A stretch of DNA of 48,120 nucleotides, taken from positions 282,221 to 330,340 of the forward strand of contig NZ_JACOAF010000058.1 of NCBI RefSeq assembly GCF_014269285.1. The letters run 5' to 3'. The position numbers were made by a program, and so were the translations under genes. The notes beneath the pieces are model-generated. The model saw only the letters and a list, made by a program, of their open reading frames with translations, made no database searches and was not told the origin of the DNA. Below, one piece after another: positions 8,025-15,445 of the stretch (its first letter is position 1; every line of letters starts with the position of its first letter). The stretch comes from Rufibacter sediminis (GTDB lineage Bacteria; Bacteroidota; Bacteroidia; Cytophagales; Hymenobacteraceae).

Positions 8025-9317
8025 TTATTTTTTAGCTAACCTGATGCCGGTGAATTGCCAGCGTTTGTCAGCGTGGAAAAAGTTACGGTACGTAGGCCGG
8101 ATGTGGCTCTGCGGGGTGGCACAGGAGCCGCCGCGCAGAGCCAGCTGGTTCACCATGAATTTGCCATTGTACTCGCCAATGGCTCCGGGGGCCGTCACAA
8201 AACCCGGGTACGGAAAATACCCGCTGTACGTCCATTCCCAGACATTTCCGAGCAGCTGTACGACCTGTTGCCCGTCCTGGGGCACCTCTGAGGCGATGGG
8301 TTGGTACACGCCGCTCTCCAGGAAATTACCCTGCGGCAGCGGGTTGGCGTGTAACTGCGCCAGGGCTTCCCACTCGAACTCGGTGAGCAGCCGGTGCCCC
8401 GACCAATTCGCATAGGCCAGTGCCTCGTAGAAGCTGATGTGGGTGACCGGGGCCTGCAGGTCTACTTTCTCCAGGCCGTGCAACGTGAAATGCCACCAGT
8501 CCTGGTCTTGTTTCACCCAGTACAGCGGTGCCTGCCACTGCTCTTGCTGACACAGTTGCCAACCTTCCTCCAGCCAATACCTGAAATCTGAATAGCCACC
8601 CGCTTGTATAAAAGCGAGGTACTCTTCATTGGTCACCAACGTTCGGCGGGCCTGGAACTCGGCGAGGTAAACGGGGTGGGCCTGCAGTTCATTGTCAAAG
8701 CAGAAGCCGTCGCCGGAATGCCCGATGGTGTACATGCCGGCCGGTACGGTGCTCCACTCGTTTTGGGCCTGTTTTTCAGAAACGGGCCCTGAAATGAAAG
8801 TGTTCTTTGCCTGATATGCGGGGAGCAAGGGGTTGCAGCTGAGAATGTATTTGATGTCCGTGACCAGTAGTTCCTGGTGCTGTTGCTCGTGCTGCAGGCC
8901 CAGCTCCATCACGGCCTGAATATTTTCCTCAGCCAGCAACTGTTCTGAGGCCAGCGCTTTTTCCATGGCTTCGTCCACGTGTTTCCGGTAGAGGTAAATA
9001 TCCGCCAAAGGCGGGCGGGACAAGGTGCCCCGGTCCGACCGGGCTACCCGGCTGCCCATGCTGTTGTAGTACGAGTTGAACAGGAAGGCGTACTGCGGGT
9101 GAAAAGGTTGGTAGCCGGAAACGTGCGGAATTAAAATAAAGGTCTCGAAAAACCACGTGGTATGCCCCAGGTGCCACTTCGGCGGACTAACATCCACCAT
9201 TGGCTGCATGACCGTATCTTCGGGGGTAAGCGGAGCGCATATTTTTTCGGTCTGTTGCCGTATCTGTTGGTATCTGGTGAGCAAACTGGCGGGCTCTGGT
9301 GAAATTGGGAAAGACAT
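8025..9317 (-). CDS. egtB: Hercynine oxygenase / sulfoxide synthase EgtB
   Basis: A 430-residue iron enzyme that joins hercynine to a thiol and inserts oxygen to give the sulfoxide precursor of ergothioneine. An N-terminal DinB-like helical domain supplies the iron ligands H52 (WHLGHTTWFFE) and H143/H147 (GLQHEQQHQELL). The C-terminal half is the FGE-sulfatase/C-type-lectin fold: YTIGHSGDGFCFDNE, RTLVTNEEYLAFI, LLTEFEWEAL, QLLGNVWEWT and LRGGSCATPQSHIRPTYRNFF near the end. Neither egtA nor egtC lies nearby, so the thiol donor may be cysteine itself, as in some non-mycobacterial enzymes; this is inference. The start is 74 bases from the divergent menC. A copy of the genomic palindrome lies inside the gene (8765-8796), in the linker between the two domains. 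Confidence 0.95.
   Translation of the reverse strand: MSFPISPEPASLLTRYQQIRQQTEKICAPLTPEDTVMQPMVDVSPPKWHLGHTTWFFETFILIPHVSGYQPFHPQYAFLFNSYYNSMGSRVARSDRGTLSRPPLADIYLYRKHVDEAMEKALASEQLLAEENIQAVMELGLQHEQQHQELLVTDIKYILSCNPLLPAYQAKNTFISGPVSEKQAQNEWSTVPAGMYTIGHSGDGFCFDNELQAHPVYLAEFQARRTLVTNEEYLAFIQAGGYSDFRYWLEEGWQLCQQEQWQAPLYWVKQDQDWWHFTLHGLEKVDLQAPVTHISFYEALAYANWSGHRLLTEFEWEALAQLHANPLPQGNFLESGVYQPIASEVPQDGQQVVQLLGNVWEWTYSGYFPYPGFVTAPGAIGEYNGKFMVNQLALRGGSCATPQSHIRPTYRNFFHADKRWQFTGIRLAKK
8765..8796. repeat. Palindrome-family copy inside the egtB coding sequence
   Basis: The sequence GGGCCTGTTTTTCAGAAACG followed by GGCCCTGAAA resembles the intergenic palindromes of the window but lies in frame within egtB. 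It encodes roughly FISGPVSEKQAQ, at residues 174-184, between the DinB and FGE domains. Confidence 0.6.
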
Positions 9318-9391
9318 GTGTATACGTATTTACCCTTTCTAAACTACTTTTGCCCCGAAAGGTTATACCTTCGCCAGCCCGACAAACGCCT

Positions 9392-10468
9392 ATGCCCTTC
9401 GTTCTGACCCCTTTTTCCCGGGAACTGTCTTTCAAGTTTGATGCCCGTACTTCCCGCGGAGCCATGAAAACGCACCAGGCCCATTTCGTGCGGGTGCACC
9501 ACACCGACCAGCCCGAACTCCAGGGCTGGGGAGAATGCTCGCCCTTGCCCGGCCTCAGCCCCGACTATTCTCCCCATTTTCCGCAGCTGCTCAGAAATCT
9601 CTGTACTCAGTACAATTCGTTGTCTGTGCCTGAATTAGGGATGGAGGAAGGAATGGAGTTCTGGAATTCCCTTTCGCAGTGGCCATCCATCTGCTTTGGG
9701 GGAGAAACCGCCTGGCTGGATTACCTGCGCGGCGCCAAACGAATCCTCTACAAAACACCTTTCGTGCGCGCGGAGCAGGGCATCAGAATCAACGGACTGG
9801 TTTGGATGGGCGATCCGGCGTTTATGCGCGAGCAGATCGTGAAAAAGCTGGACCAGGGTTTCCGGTGCCTGAAACTGAAGATTGGCGGGCTTGATTTTGC
9901 CCAGGAATTGAAGATTCTGAAAGAAATCAGGCGCGTGGCCAGTCCTGAGGAACTGGAGCTTCGGTTAGATGCAAATGGGGCTTTTTCCACCTCAGACGCC
10001 GAAGAGAAAATCCGCCGGTTGGCCATGTACCACATCCACTCGCTGGAGCAGCCCATCCAGCCCGGGCAGTTGGAAGACCTGCAACTCCTGTGTCAGGTAT
10101 CGCCCATTCCCATTGCCCTGGACGAGGAACTGATTGGCATAAGAGGGAAGGAACAGAAATGGAACCTGCTTAACACCGTCCGGCCACAGTACATCATCAT
10201 CAAACCCACGCTGGTGGGCGGTCTGGTTAGTAGCCGCGAGTGGATAGAAGTGGCGAAATCACTGGGCATTGACTGGTGGCTGACCTCCGCGCTGGAGTCG
10301 AACATCGGCCTGAATGCAGTCGCGCAGTTTGCCTCTGATGTGGCCAGTCCGCTGCCGCAGGGCCTTGGCACCGGTCAACTGTACCACAACAATTTCGCCT
10401 CGCCGCTGGAGATCAGGGGGGAAGAACTCTGGTACAATCCTGAAAAGCCCTGGGAATTGCCGGGATGA
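9392..10468 (+). CDS. menC: o-succinylbenzoate synthase (MenC), enolase superfamily
   Basis: A 358-residue member of the muconate-lactonizing/OSBS branch of the enolase superfamily. Catalytic residues are all present: K161/K163 in CLKLKIGG, metal ligands D193 (LRLDANGAF), E219 (LEQPI) and D244 (IALDEELIG), and base K271 (YIIIKPTLVGG). The N-terminal capping domain carries GWGECSPLPGLS. The Bacteroidota MenC version dehydrates SHCHC to o-succinylbenzoate in menaquinone synthesis. A dipeptide epimerase is the alternative, since the superfamily is promiscuous, but the N-terminal sequence and the C-terminal LGTGQLYHNNF favour MenC. No other men gene is in the window. ATG 9392 is chosen over the upstream in-frame ATG at 9299, which overlaps egtB. 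Confidence 0.85.
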   Translation: MPFVLTPFSRELSFKFDARTSRGAMKTHQAHFVRVHHTDQPELQGWGECSPLPGLSPDYSPHFPQLLRNLCTQYNSLSVPELGMEEGMEFWNSLSQWPSICFGGETAWLDYLRGAKRILYKTPFVRAEQGIRINGLVWMGDPAFMREQIVKKLDQGFRCLKLKIGGLDFAQELKILKEIRRVASPEELELRLDANGAFSTSDAEEKIRRLAMYHIHSLEQPIQPGQLEDLQLLCQVSPIPIALDEELIGIRGKEQKWNLLNTVRPQYIIIKPTLVGGLVSSREWIEVAKSLGIDWWLTSALESNIGLNAVAQFASDVASPLPQGLGTGQLYHNNFASPLEIRGEELWYNPEKPWELPG

Positions 10469-10474
10469 GTGCTT

Positions 10475-10508
10475 AGCGTTTTAGGGCCTTTTTTACTAAA
10501 ACAGCTCT
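10475..10508. repeat. Degenerate palindrome-family copy between menC and cobB
   Basis: AGCGTTTTAGGGCCTTTTTT followed by ACTAAAACAGCT resembles a half-decayed copy of the recurrent intergenic palindrome. It lies between the convergent menC and cobB genes and may help terminate both. Confidence 0.45.
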
Positions 10509-10518
10509 AGATCAGATT

Positions 10519-11208
10519 TTATTCTCCCAGCAGTTTTTTGACCAGCGCCGGAACGCCCACGGTGGCTTTTTCCTGAATGATGGTGAAGTTCCGCCGATGA
10601 GAGACGGGCGGCGTGTTGGGGTCGATGAGGTAGATGGGCGTGTCGTGCGGAGCAAAGGAAAGCAGCCCGGCAGCCGGATACACCTGCAGCGACGTCCCGA
10701 TGATGAGCAGGTAATCGGCGGTCATGGTTTCCTCGGCGGCTTGCTCAATGAGCGGAACGGCCTCGCCAAACCAGACGATGTTGGGACGCAGCTGGGAGCC
10801 TTTTTCGCAGAGATCGCCCAGGTTCAGTTCCCAGCCTTCCATGGGATAAATGAGGTGCTCGTCTTGGGTGCTGCGGCTTTCAAAAAGCTTGCCGTGCAGG
10901 TGCAGGATGTGGGAGGAGCCCGCCCGTTCGTGCAGGTTGTCTACGTTCTGCGTGATGATCCGCACCTCATATTTCTGCTCCAGGTCCACCAGTGCCTTGT
11001 GGGCCGCGTTGGGTTCAACGCCCAAAGCACTTTTGCGGCGTTGGTTGTAGAATTCCAGCACCAATTTGGGGTTCTTCTGCCAGCCTTCCGGCGAGGCCAC
11101 TTCCATGACGTCATGTCCTTCCCACAGCCCGTTGGCATCTCTGAAGGTGGCCAAACCGCTTTCGGCACTGATGCCGGCTCCCGTTAAAACAACAACTTTC
11201 TGCTTCAT
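10519..11208 (-). CDS. cobB: NAD-dependent protein deacylase (sirtuin, CobB type)
   Basis: A 229-residue Sir2 domain protein. NAD-binding motifs are intact: LTGAGISAESGLATFRD (8-24), TQNVDNLHERAG (86-97), catalytic H105 in LHLHGKLF, and VWFGEAVP and GTSLQVYPAAGL later. The Y54-x-x-R57 pair in EFYNQRR matches the residues that let CobB and SIRT5 take succinyl or malonyl lysine, so desuccinylase activity is likely. The usual zinc-binding cysteine tetrad is not there: the first CxxC position reads ESRSTQDE, and only C134 remains at the second. Bacteroidota sirtuins with this NLGDLCEKGSQLRP segment are known. It removes acyl groups from lysine and would act in the cytoplasm. Confidence 0.92.
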   Translation of the reverse strand: MKQKVVVLTGAGISAESGLATFRDANGLWEGHDVMEVASPEGWQKNPKLVLEFYNQRRKSALGVEPNAAHKALVDLEQKYEVRIITQNVDNLHERAGSSHILHLHGKLFESRSTQDEHLIYPMEGWELNLGDLCEKGSQLRPNIVWFGEAVPLIEQAAEETMTADYLLIIGTSLQVYPAAGLLSFAPHDTPIYLIDPNTPPVSHRRNFTIIQEKATVGVPALVKKLLGE

Positions 11209-11266
11209 ACCAGATGTTAGACGCTAGATTTAGTGTAAAATGAAGATACGGGAAAGTGCTAAAAAA

Positions 11267-11316
11267 TACCTCCGTTTTAAGGTTTGTTTCTGAAAACAAG
11301 CCTCAAAACGGAGGTA
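11267..11316. repeat. Palindrome-family copy, near-perfect arms
   Basis: Left arm TACCTCCGTTTTAAGG... and right arm ...CCTCAAAACGGAGGTA pair over about 23 bases with one or two mismatches around a short TCTG-like centre. It lies between topA and cobB, both on the minus strand, so it is downstream of neither convergent end and is not obviously a terminator. Confidence 0.8.
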
Positions 11317-11358
11317 AATACAGTCTAATTTTTAGCAACCAGCTAGTATTGCTAAAGC

Positions 11359-13812
11359 TTAGCTGGCTTTTTTCTTGGTAGTGGTAGATTTCTTGGCTGC
11401 TGCGGTTTTGGTGGTGCCGGTGCTCTTTTTAGCCGCGGTTTTCTTAGCCGGCGTTTTCTTTGCCGCCGGGGCATCTGCCGCCGGAGCCGCTTTCTTCTTG
11501 AATCCGCCCCGGGCTGGTTTGTCTGGGGTAGCCTCGGCTAAAGCCAGGCATTGCTCCAGGGTCAACTCAGCGGGTTCCTGACCTTTGGGGATCTTCACGT
11601 TTTTCTTGCCCACGCAGATGTACGGCCCGAAACGACCGTTCAAGACGGTCACCTCAGGGTTTTCGGGGAAGGTTTTGATCATCTTCTCGGCATCGGCTTT
11701 GCGCTTGGCTTCAATGAGGGCTACCGCTTCGGGTTCTGTTACCAGCAGCGGGTCCAGATCTTTGGGTAGCGAATAGAATTTGCTGTTGTGCTGAATATAA
11801 GGTCCAAATCGCCCGATGGCCGCTTTCATGTCCTTGCCTTCGTACTCGCCAACAATGCGGGGGAGTTTGAACAATTCCAAGGCCTGCTCCAGCGTGATGG
11901 ACTCAATGAAAGTACCTTTGCGGAGGCTGGCGTAGACGGGTTTGGCATCAGTGCCTTCCACTTCCTCGCCCAGCTGCACGTAGGGTCCAAAGCGGCCCAG
12001 CTTCGCGATTACTTTCATGCCAGACACCGGGTCAACTCCCAATTCCCGCGCCCCGCTCACGGAAGAGCGTTCTACGCTGGCGCTGGTTTCAATGGTTTGA
12101 TGGAAACTTGAATAGAACGTGTCCAGCATTTTGTCCCACTGCTTTTTACCGGCGGCAATCTCATCAAATTCTTCCTCTACCCTGGCAGTGAAGGAATAGT
12201 CAATCACGCTCTCAAAATGCGATACCAAAAAGTCAGTCACCACCATGGCAATATCGGTGGGGAAGAGCTTGGCTTTCTCGGCGCCAGCCATCTCGGTTTT
12301 CTTCTGGGTAGAGATCTGATCGTTCTCCAGCGTGAGCACGTTGTAGGGTCTTTCCTTCCCTTCGCGATTGTCTTTTTCCACGTAGCCGCGTTTCTGGATG
12401 GTGGAGATGGTAGGCGCGTACGTAGACGGACGGCCGATGCCCATTTCTTCCAATTTCTTCACCAAACTAGCCTCGGTGTAACGCGGGGCGGGGCGGCTGT
12501 AGCGCTCAGTGGCTTGCAGGCGCTGCAGATTCAGGGACTTACCTTCCTGCAACGGAGGCAGCATGCCTTTCACGTCATCGTCCGCAATTTCCTCGTCATC
12601 GGTAGACTCGGTGTACACTTTCAGGAACCCTTCAAAACGGATGACTTCGCCCGTGGCGATGAGTTTCTCCGGCTGGCCGCTGATGATGATACTGACGGTG
12701 GTTTTCTCAATCTCCGCATCGGCCATCTGTGACGCAATAGCCCGTTTCCGGATCAGGTCGTAGAGGCGTTGCTCGTTGCGATCAGAGCTTACCTGGATGG
12801 CCGCAAAGTCCGTGGGCCGGATGGATTCGTGCGCTTCCTGCGCTGATTTTGATTTTGTTTTGTACTGGCGCGTTTTCACGTAGTTTTCGCCAAAAGTGCG
12901 CGAAATCTCGGCCGCAGCCGCTGTCATCGCATCCTGCGAGAGGTTCACCGAGTCGGTACGCATGTAGGAGATCTTACCGGCTTCGTACAAACGCTGGGCT
13001 ACCGTCATGGTCTGCGCCACGGAGAAAGACAGCTTTCGGCTGGCTTCCTGCTGCAGGGTAGACGTGGTGAACGGCGGAGCCGGGGTGCGTTTCGTGGGCT
13101 TTTTCTCTAAACTCTCAATAGAGTAGGAGGCGCCAATGCAGCGCTGCAGGAAATCCTCCGCCTCGGCCTGCGTCTTGAAGCGGGTGTTCAGTTCCGCCTC
13201 CAGACGTTTGCCGCCGGCCTCCAGCTGGGCTACTACTTTATAGGAAGAGACCGCTTTGTGGCGCTCAATTTCCCGTTCCCGCTCTACCACCACGCGTACC
13301 GCAACAGACTGTACGCGGCCGGCGGAGAGCCCGGTTTTTATTTTTTTCCAGAGCACCGGCGACAGCTCAAAACCCACCAGGCGGTCCAGCACCCGGCGGG
13401 CCTGCTGGGCGTTTACCAGGTTGGTGTCAATGGTGCGCGGGTTTTCTATGGCGTTGAGAATGGCATTCTTGGTAATCTCCCGGAACACGATGCGGCGGGT
13501 TTTGGCCTCGTTCAGGTTCAGGGCTTCAGACAAGTGCCAGGAAATGGCTTCTCCCTCGCGGTCCTCATCGGACGCTAACCACACGATTTCCGCTTCCTTG
13601 GCCAGTTTCTTTAATTGCGAGATCACCTCCCGCTTGTCGGGGTTGACCACGTAGGTGGGCTTAAAGCCGTTCTGAATGTCAATGGCGTTGTTGTCTTTGG
13701 GGAGGTCACGCACGTGCCCGAAGCTGGATTTCACTACGAAATCCTTCCCCAGGTACCCTTCAATAGTCTTGGCCTTGGCCGGTGACTCCACAATTACTAG
13801 GTTTTTTATCAT
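11359..13812 (-). CDS. topA: DNA topoisomerase I (type IA)
   Basis: An 817-residue type IA topoisomerase that relaxes negative supercoils by single-strand passage. The TOPRIM domain spans residues 1-110, with VIVESPAKAKTIEGYLG and the metal-binding DEDREGEAISWHL (82-94). The catalytic tyrosine is Y283 in GKISYMRTDSVNLS. VLDRLVGFELSPVLWKKI (141-158) and GIGRPSTYAPTISTIQ are further family blocks. The C-terminal third lacks zinc-ribbon cysteines. Instead it has three GRFGPY repeats, followed from about residue 760 by a lysine/alanine-rich tail (AAKKTPAKKTAAKK type), as in many Bacteroidota and Actinobacteria, which probably aids DNA binding. The gene is monocistronic on the minus strand. Confidence 0.97.
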   Translation of the reverse strand: MIKNLVIVESPAKAKTIEGYLGKDFVVKSSFGHVRDLPKDNNAIDIQNGFKPTYVVNPDKREVISQLKKLAKEAEIVWLASDEDREGEAISWHLSEALNLNEAKTRRIVFREITKNAILNAIENPRTIDTNLVNAQQARRVLDRLVGFELSPVLWKKIKTGLSAGRVQSVAVRVVVEREREIERHKAVSSYKVVAQLEAGGKRLEAELNTRFKTQAEAEDFLQRCIGASYSIESLEKKPTKRTPAPPFTTSTLQQEASRKLSFSVAQTMTVAQRLYEAGKISYMRTDSVNLSQDAMTAAAAEISRTFGENYVKTRQYKTKSKSAQEAHESIRPTDFAAIQVSSDRNEQRLYDLIRKRAIASQMADAEIEKTTVSIIISGQPEKLIATGEVIRFEGFLKVYTESTDDEEIADDDVKGMLPPLQEGKSLNLQRLQATERYSRPAPRYTEASLVKKLEEMGIGRPSTYAPTISTIQKRGYVEKDNREGKERPYNVLTLENDQISTQKKTEMAGAEKAKLFPTDIAMVVTDFLVSHFESVIDYSFTARVEEEFDEIAAGKKQWDKMLDTFYSSFHQTIETSASVERSSVSGARELGVDPVSGMKVIAKLGRFGPYVQLGEEVEGTDAKPVYASLRKGTFIESITLEQALELFKLPRIVGEYEGKDMKAAIGRFGPYIQHNSKFYSLPKDLDPLLVTEPEAVALIEAKRKADAEKMIKTFPENPEVTVLNGRFGPYICVGKKNVKIPKGQEPAELTLEQCLALAEATPDKPARGGFKKKAAPAADAPAAKKTPAKKTAAKKSTGTTKTAAAKKSTTTKKKAS

Positions 13813-13965
13813 ATATATAATTAGAGCAGGGCGGTGCCCGAAAATTTTTTCAAAGATGTAGTAATTTATTGAGACAATCCAACCACTATCTTTAGGGCAA
13901 TTGTTCCAAGTGAGGTAAAAGAATATACCTTAGGGGGGTAAAAAGGTTTTTAAGGACACACTCGC

Positions 13966-14442
13966 ATGAAGAATCTACTGTTAATGCGCCACGCGACAGC
14001 CGAAGAAAAAGCTATCTGGCAAAAGGACTATGACCGTGAAATCACACTTTTTGGGGAGCGCCAAGCCGGAGAGGCGGGTCTCTGGCTTAAAAACCAGGCG
14101 TTGTTGCCTGATCTGATTTTATGCAGCTCCTCCATCAGAACCCGCCTCACGCTGGACAACCTGCTGGAGCAAATAGGGCAGAAGATTCCCACCCAGTACG
14201 AGCGGGATATTTACTACGGCTCTGAGCCGGACCTGCTCTCCCTGTTACACGGCGTGAGTGATGAAGTGGATACGCTCCTGTTGATAGGGCATAACCCCAC
14301 CATCTCTTTCTTCGCTTCTGCGCTGGCCAATGAAGAAGTGTCATTTAACCCAGCGGCCATCGCGCACCTGCACTTCAACGGGTACTCTTGGGAGAACCTG
14401 CGGGCAGGCACCTGTAAGCTGCATTTCCTGTACCAGCAATAA
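13966..14442 (+). CDS. sixA: SixA-type histidine phosphatase
   Basis: A 158-residue single-domain protein of the histidine-phosphatase (phosphoglycerate mutase-like) superfamily. It starts with the catalytic RHA motif, LLLMRHATAEE (H9), and carries the second conserved histidine in LLLIGHNPTISFFA. Other family marks are GERQAGEAGLWL and PDLILCSSSIRTRLT. E. coli SixA removes phosphate from histidine of phosphotransfer proteins, and the Bacteroidota version may do likewise or hydrolyse a small phosphate ester. It lies upstream of the parA-chemotaxis locus on the same strand, but a palindrome and 121 bases separate them, so co-transcription is doubtful. Confidence 0.87.
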   Translation: MKNLLLMRHATAEEKAIWQKDYDREITLFGERQAGEAGLWLKNQALLPDLILCSSSIRTRLTLDNLLEQIGQKIPTQYERDIYYGSEPDLLSLLHGVSDEVDTLLLIGHNPTISFFASALANEEVSFNPAAIAHLHFNGYSWENLRAGTCKLHFLYQQ

Positions 14443-14448
14443 TCTTCC

Positions 14449-14484
14449 TATTTAGGGGCCGTTTTCCCGAAAGGGGTCTTAAAA
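14449..14484. repeat. Palindrome-family copy downstream of sixA
   Basis: TATTTAGGGGCCGTTTTCCC then GAAAGGGGTCTTAAAAT is an imperfect copy of the recurrent palindrome. It falls immediately after the sixA stop codon and may serve as its terminator. Confidence 0.65.
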
Positions 14485-14563
14485 TGTGAAAGACCCTTAT
14501 AATTATTTGTAGTTTAGCGGCTCGATCTACCTCAAGAAAATTTTTCGTTTTTTTCTGTAACCT

Positions 14564-15313
14564 ATGGCAGCAACAATCGTATCGGTCATCAACCAAAAGG
14601 GAGGTACTGGTAAAACTACCACCACCATCAACCTGGGAAGCGCCCTGCAGAAGCTGGGCAAACGCGTGTTGTTAATCGATCTGGATCCTCAAGCCAACCT
14701 CTCGTATTCTTTGGGCATCACGGAGCCCGCCTGCACCCTCGCAGATGTTTTTTCCGGCAAAGACAAGCTGGCAGACTGCATCCAGGAACGGAATGGGCTG
14801 TTTGTGGCCCCCGGCACCAATGACTTGGTGGACGTGGAGATCTCCCTGGTCAACCATGAGGAGCGGGAACGGTTTTTGCAGCACATGTTTGAGGAGGTGC
14901 AGGACTTTGACTACATCCTGATTGACTGCCCACCTTCTTTGTCGCTGCTCACGGTAAATGCGCTGGCCGCTTCCAACGAGGTGTTGATTCCGCTGCAGAT
15001 GGAGGTGCTCACGCTGCAAGGTCTGGGACAAATCCTGAACACGGTGCAGCAAATCAAAAAGAACCTGAATGAAAAGCTCAAAGTGAAAGGCATAGTGGTG
15101 GTCATGTATGACAAGCGCCGCAAGCTGAGCTCAGAGATTGAAGATTACCTGAAAGAAAACGTGGACGAATACATTTTCCAGCAGCGCATCCGGCTGAACG
15201 TCAAACTCGCCGAGGCCCCCTCGTTCGGGCAGAGCGTGTTGGACTATGACGCGGCTTCGTATGGGGCGAAAGATTATTTGGGCTTGGCTAAAGAATTTAT
15301 CACTATTCCATAG
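14564..15313 (+). CDS. parA: ParA-family ATPase, orphan, next to chemotaxis genes
   Basis: A 249-residue deviant-Walker ATPase. The signature-lysine motif QKGGTGKTTTTINLG is at residues 11-25, the A' motif LIDLDPQANLSYSLG at about 38-52, and the Walker-B-like ILIDCPPSLSLLTVNALAA near residue 125. ParA proteins bind DNA nonspecifically as ATP dimers and move cargo over the nucleoid when a partner stimulates hydrolysis. No parB follows. The next gene, 132 bases on in the same direction, is a soluble chemoreceptor whose first residues resemble a ParB ParA-activating peptide. The best inference is a cargo-positioning ParA like PpfA of Rhodobacter sphaeroides, not a chromosome-segregation Soj. The insertion NEKLKVKGIVVVMYDKRRKL is normal for the family. 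Confidence 0.9.
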   Translation: MAATIVSVINQKGGTGKTTTTINLGSALQKLGKRVLLIDLDPQANLSYSLGITEPACTLADVFSGKDKLADCIQERNGLFVAPGTNDLVDVEISLVNHEERERFLQHMFEEVQDFDYILIDCPPSLSLLTVNALAASNEVLIPLQMEVLTLQGLGQILNTVQQIKKNLNEKLKVKGIVVVMYDKRRKLSSEIEDYLKENVDEYIFQQRIRLNVKLAEAPSFGQSVLDYDAASYGAKDYLGLAKEFITIP

Positions 15314-15445
15314 CAGCGGAACTTCCAGAAGTCTTGTATTATTAGTAAATTGCGAGGATGTCTGAGCAAGAGGGCATCAGAAAAAATAAGATATCGGCAG
15401 AATAAATGCCACACGAGATAAAACGCTCTTCAATTCAAAGATAAG

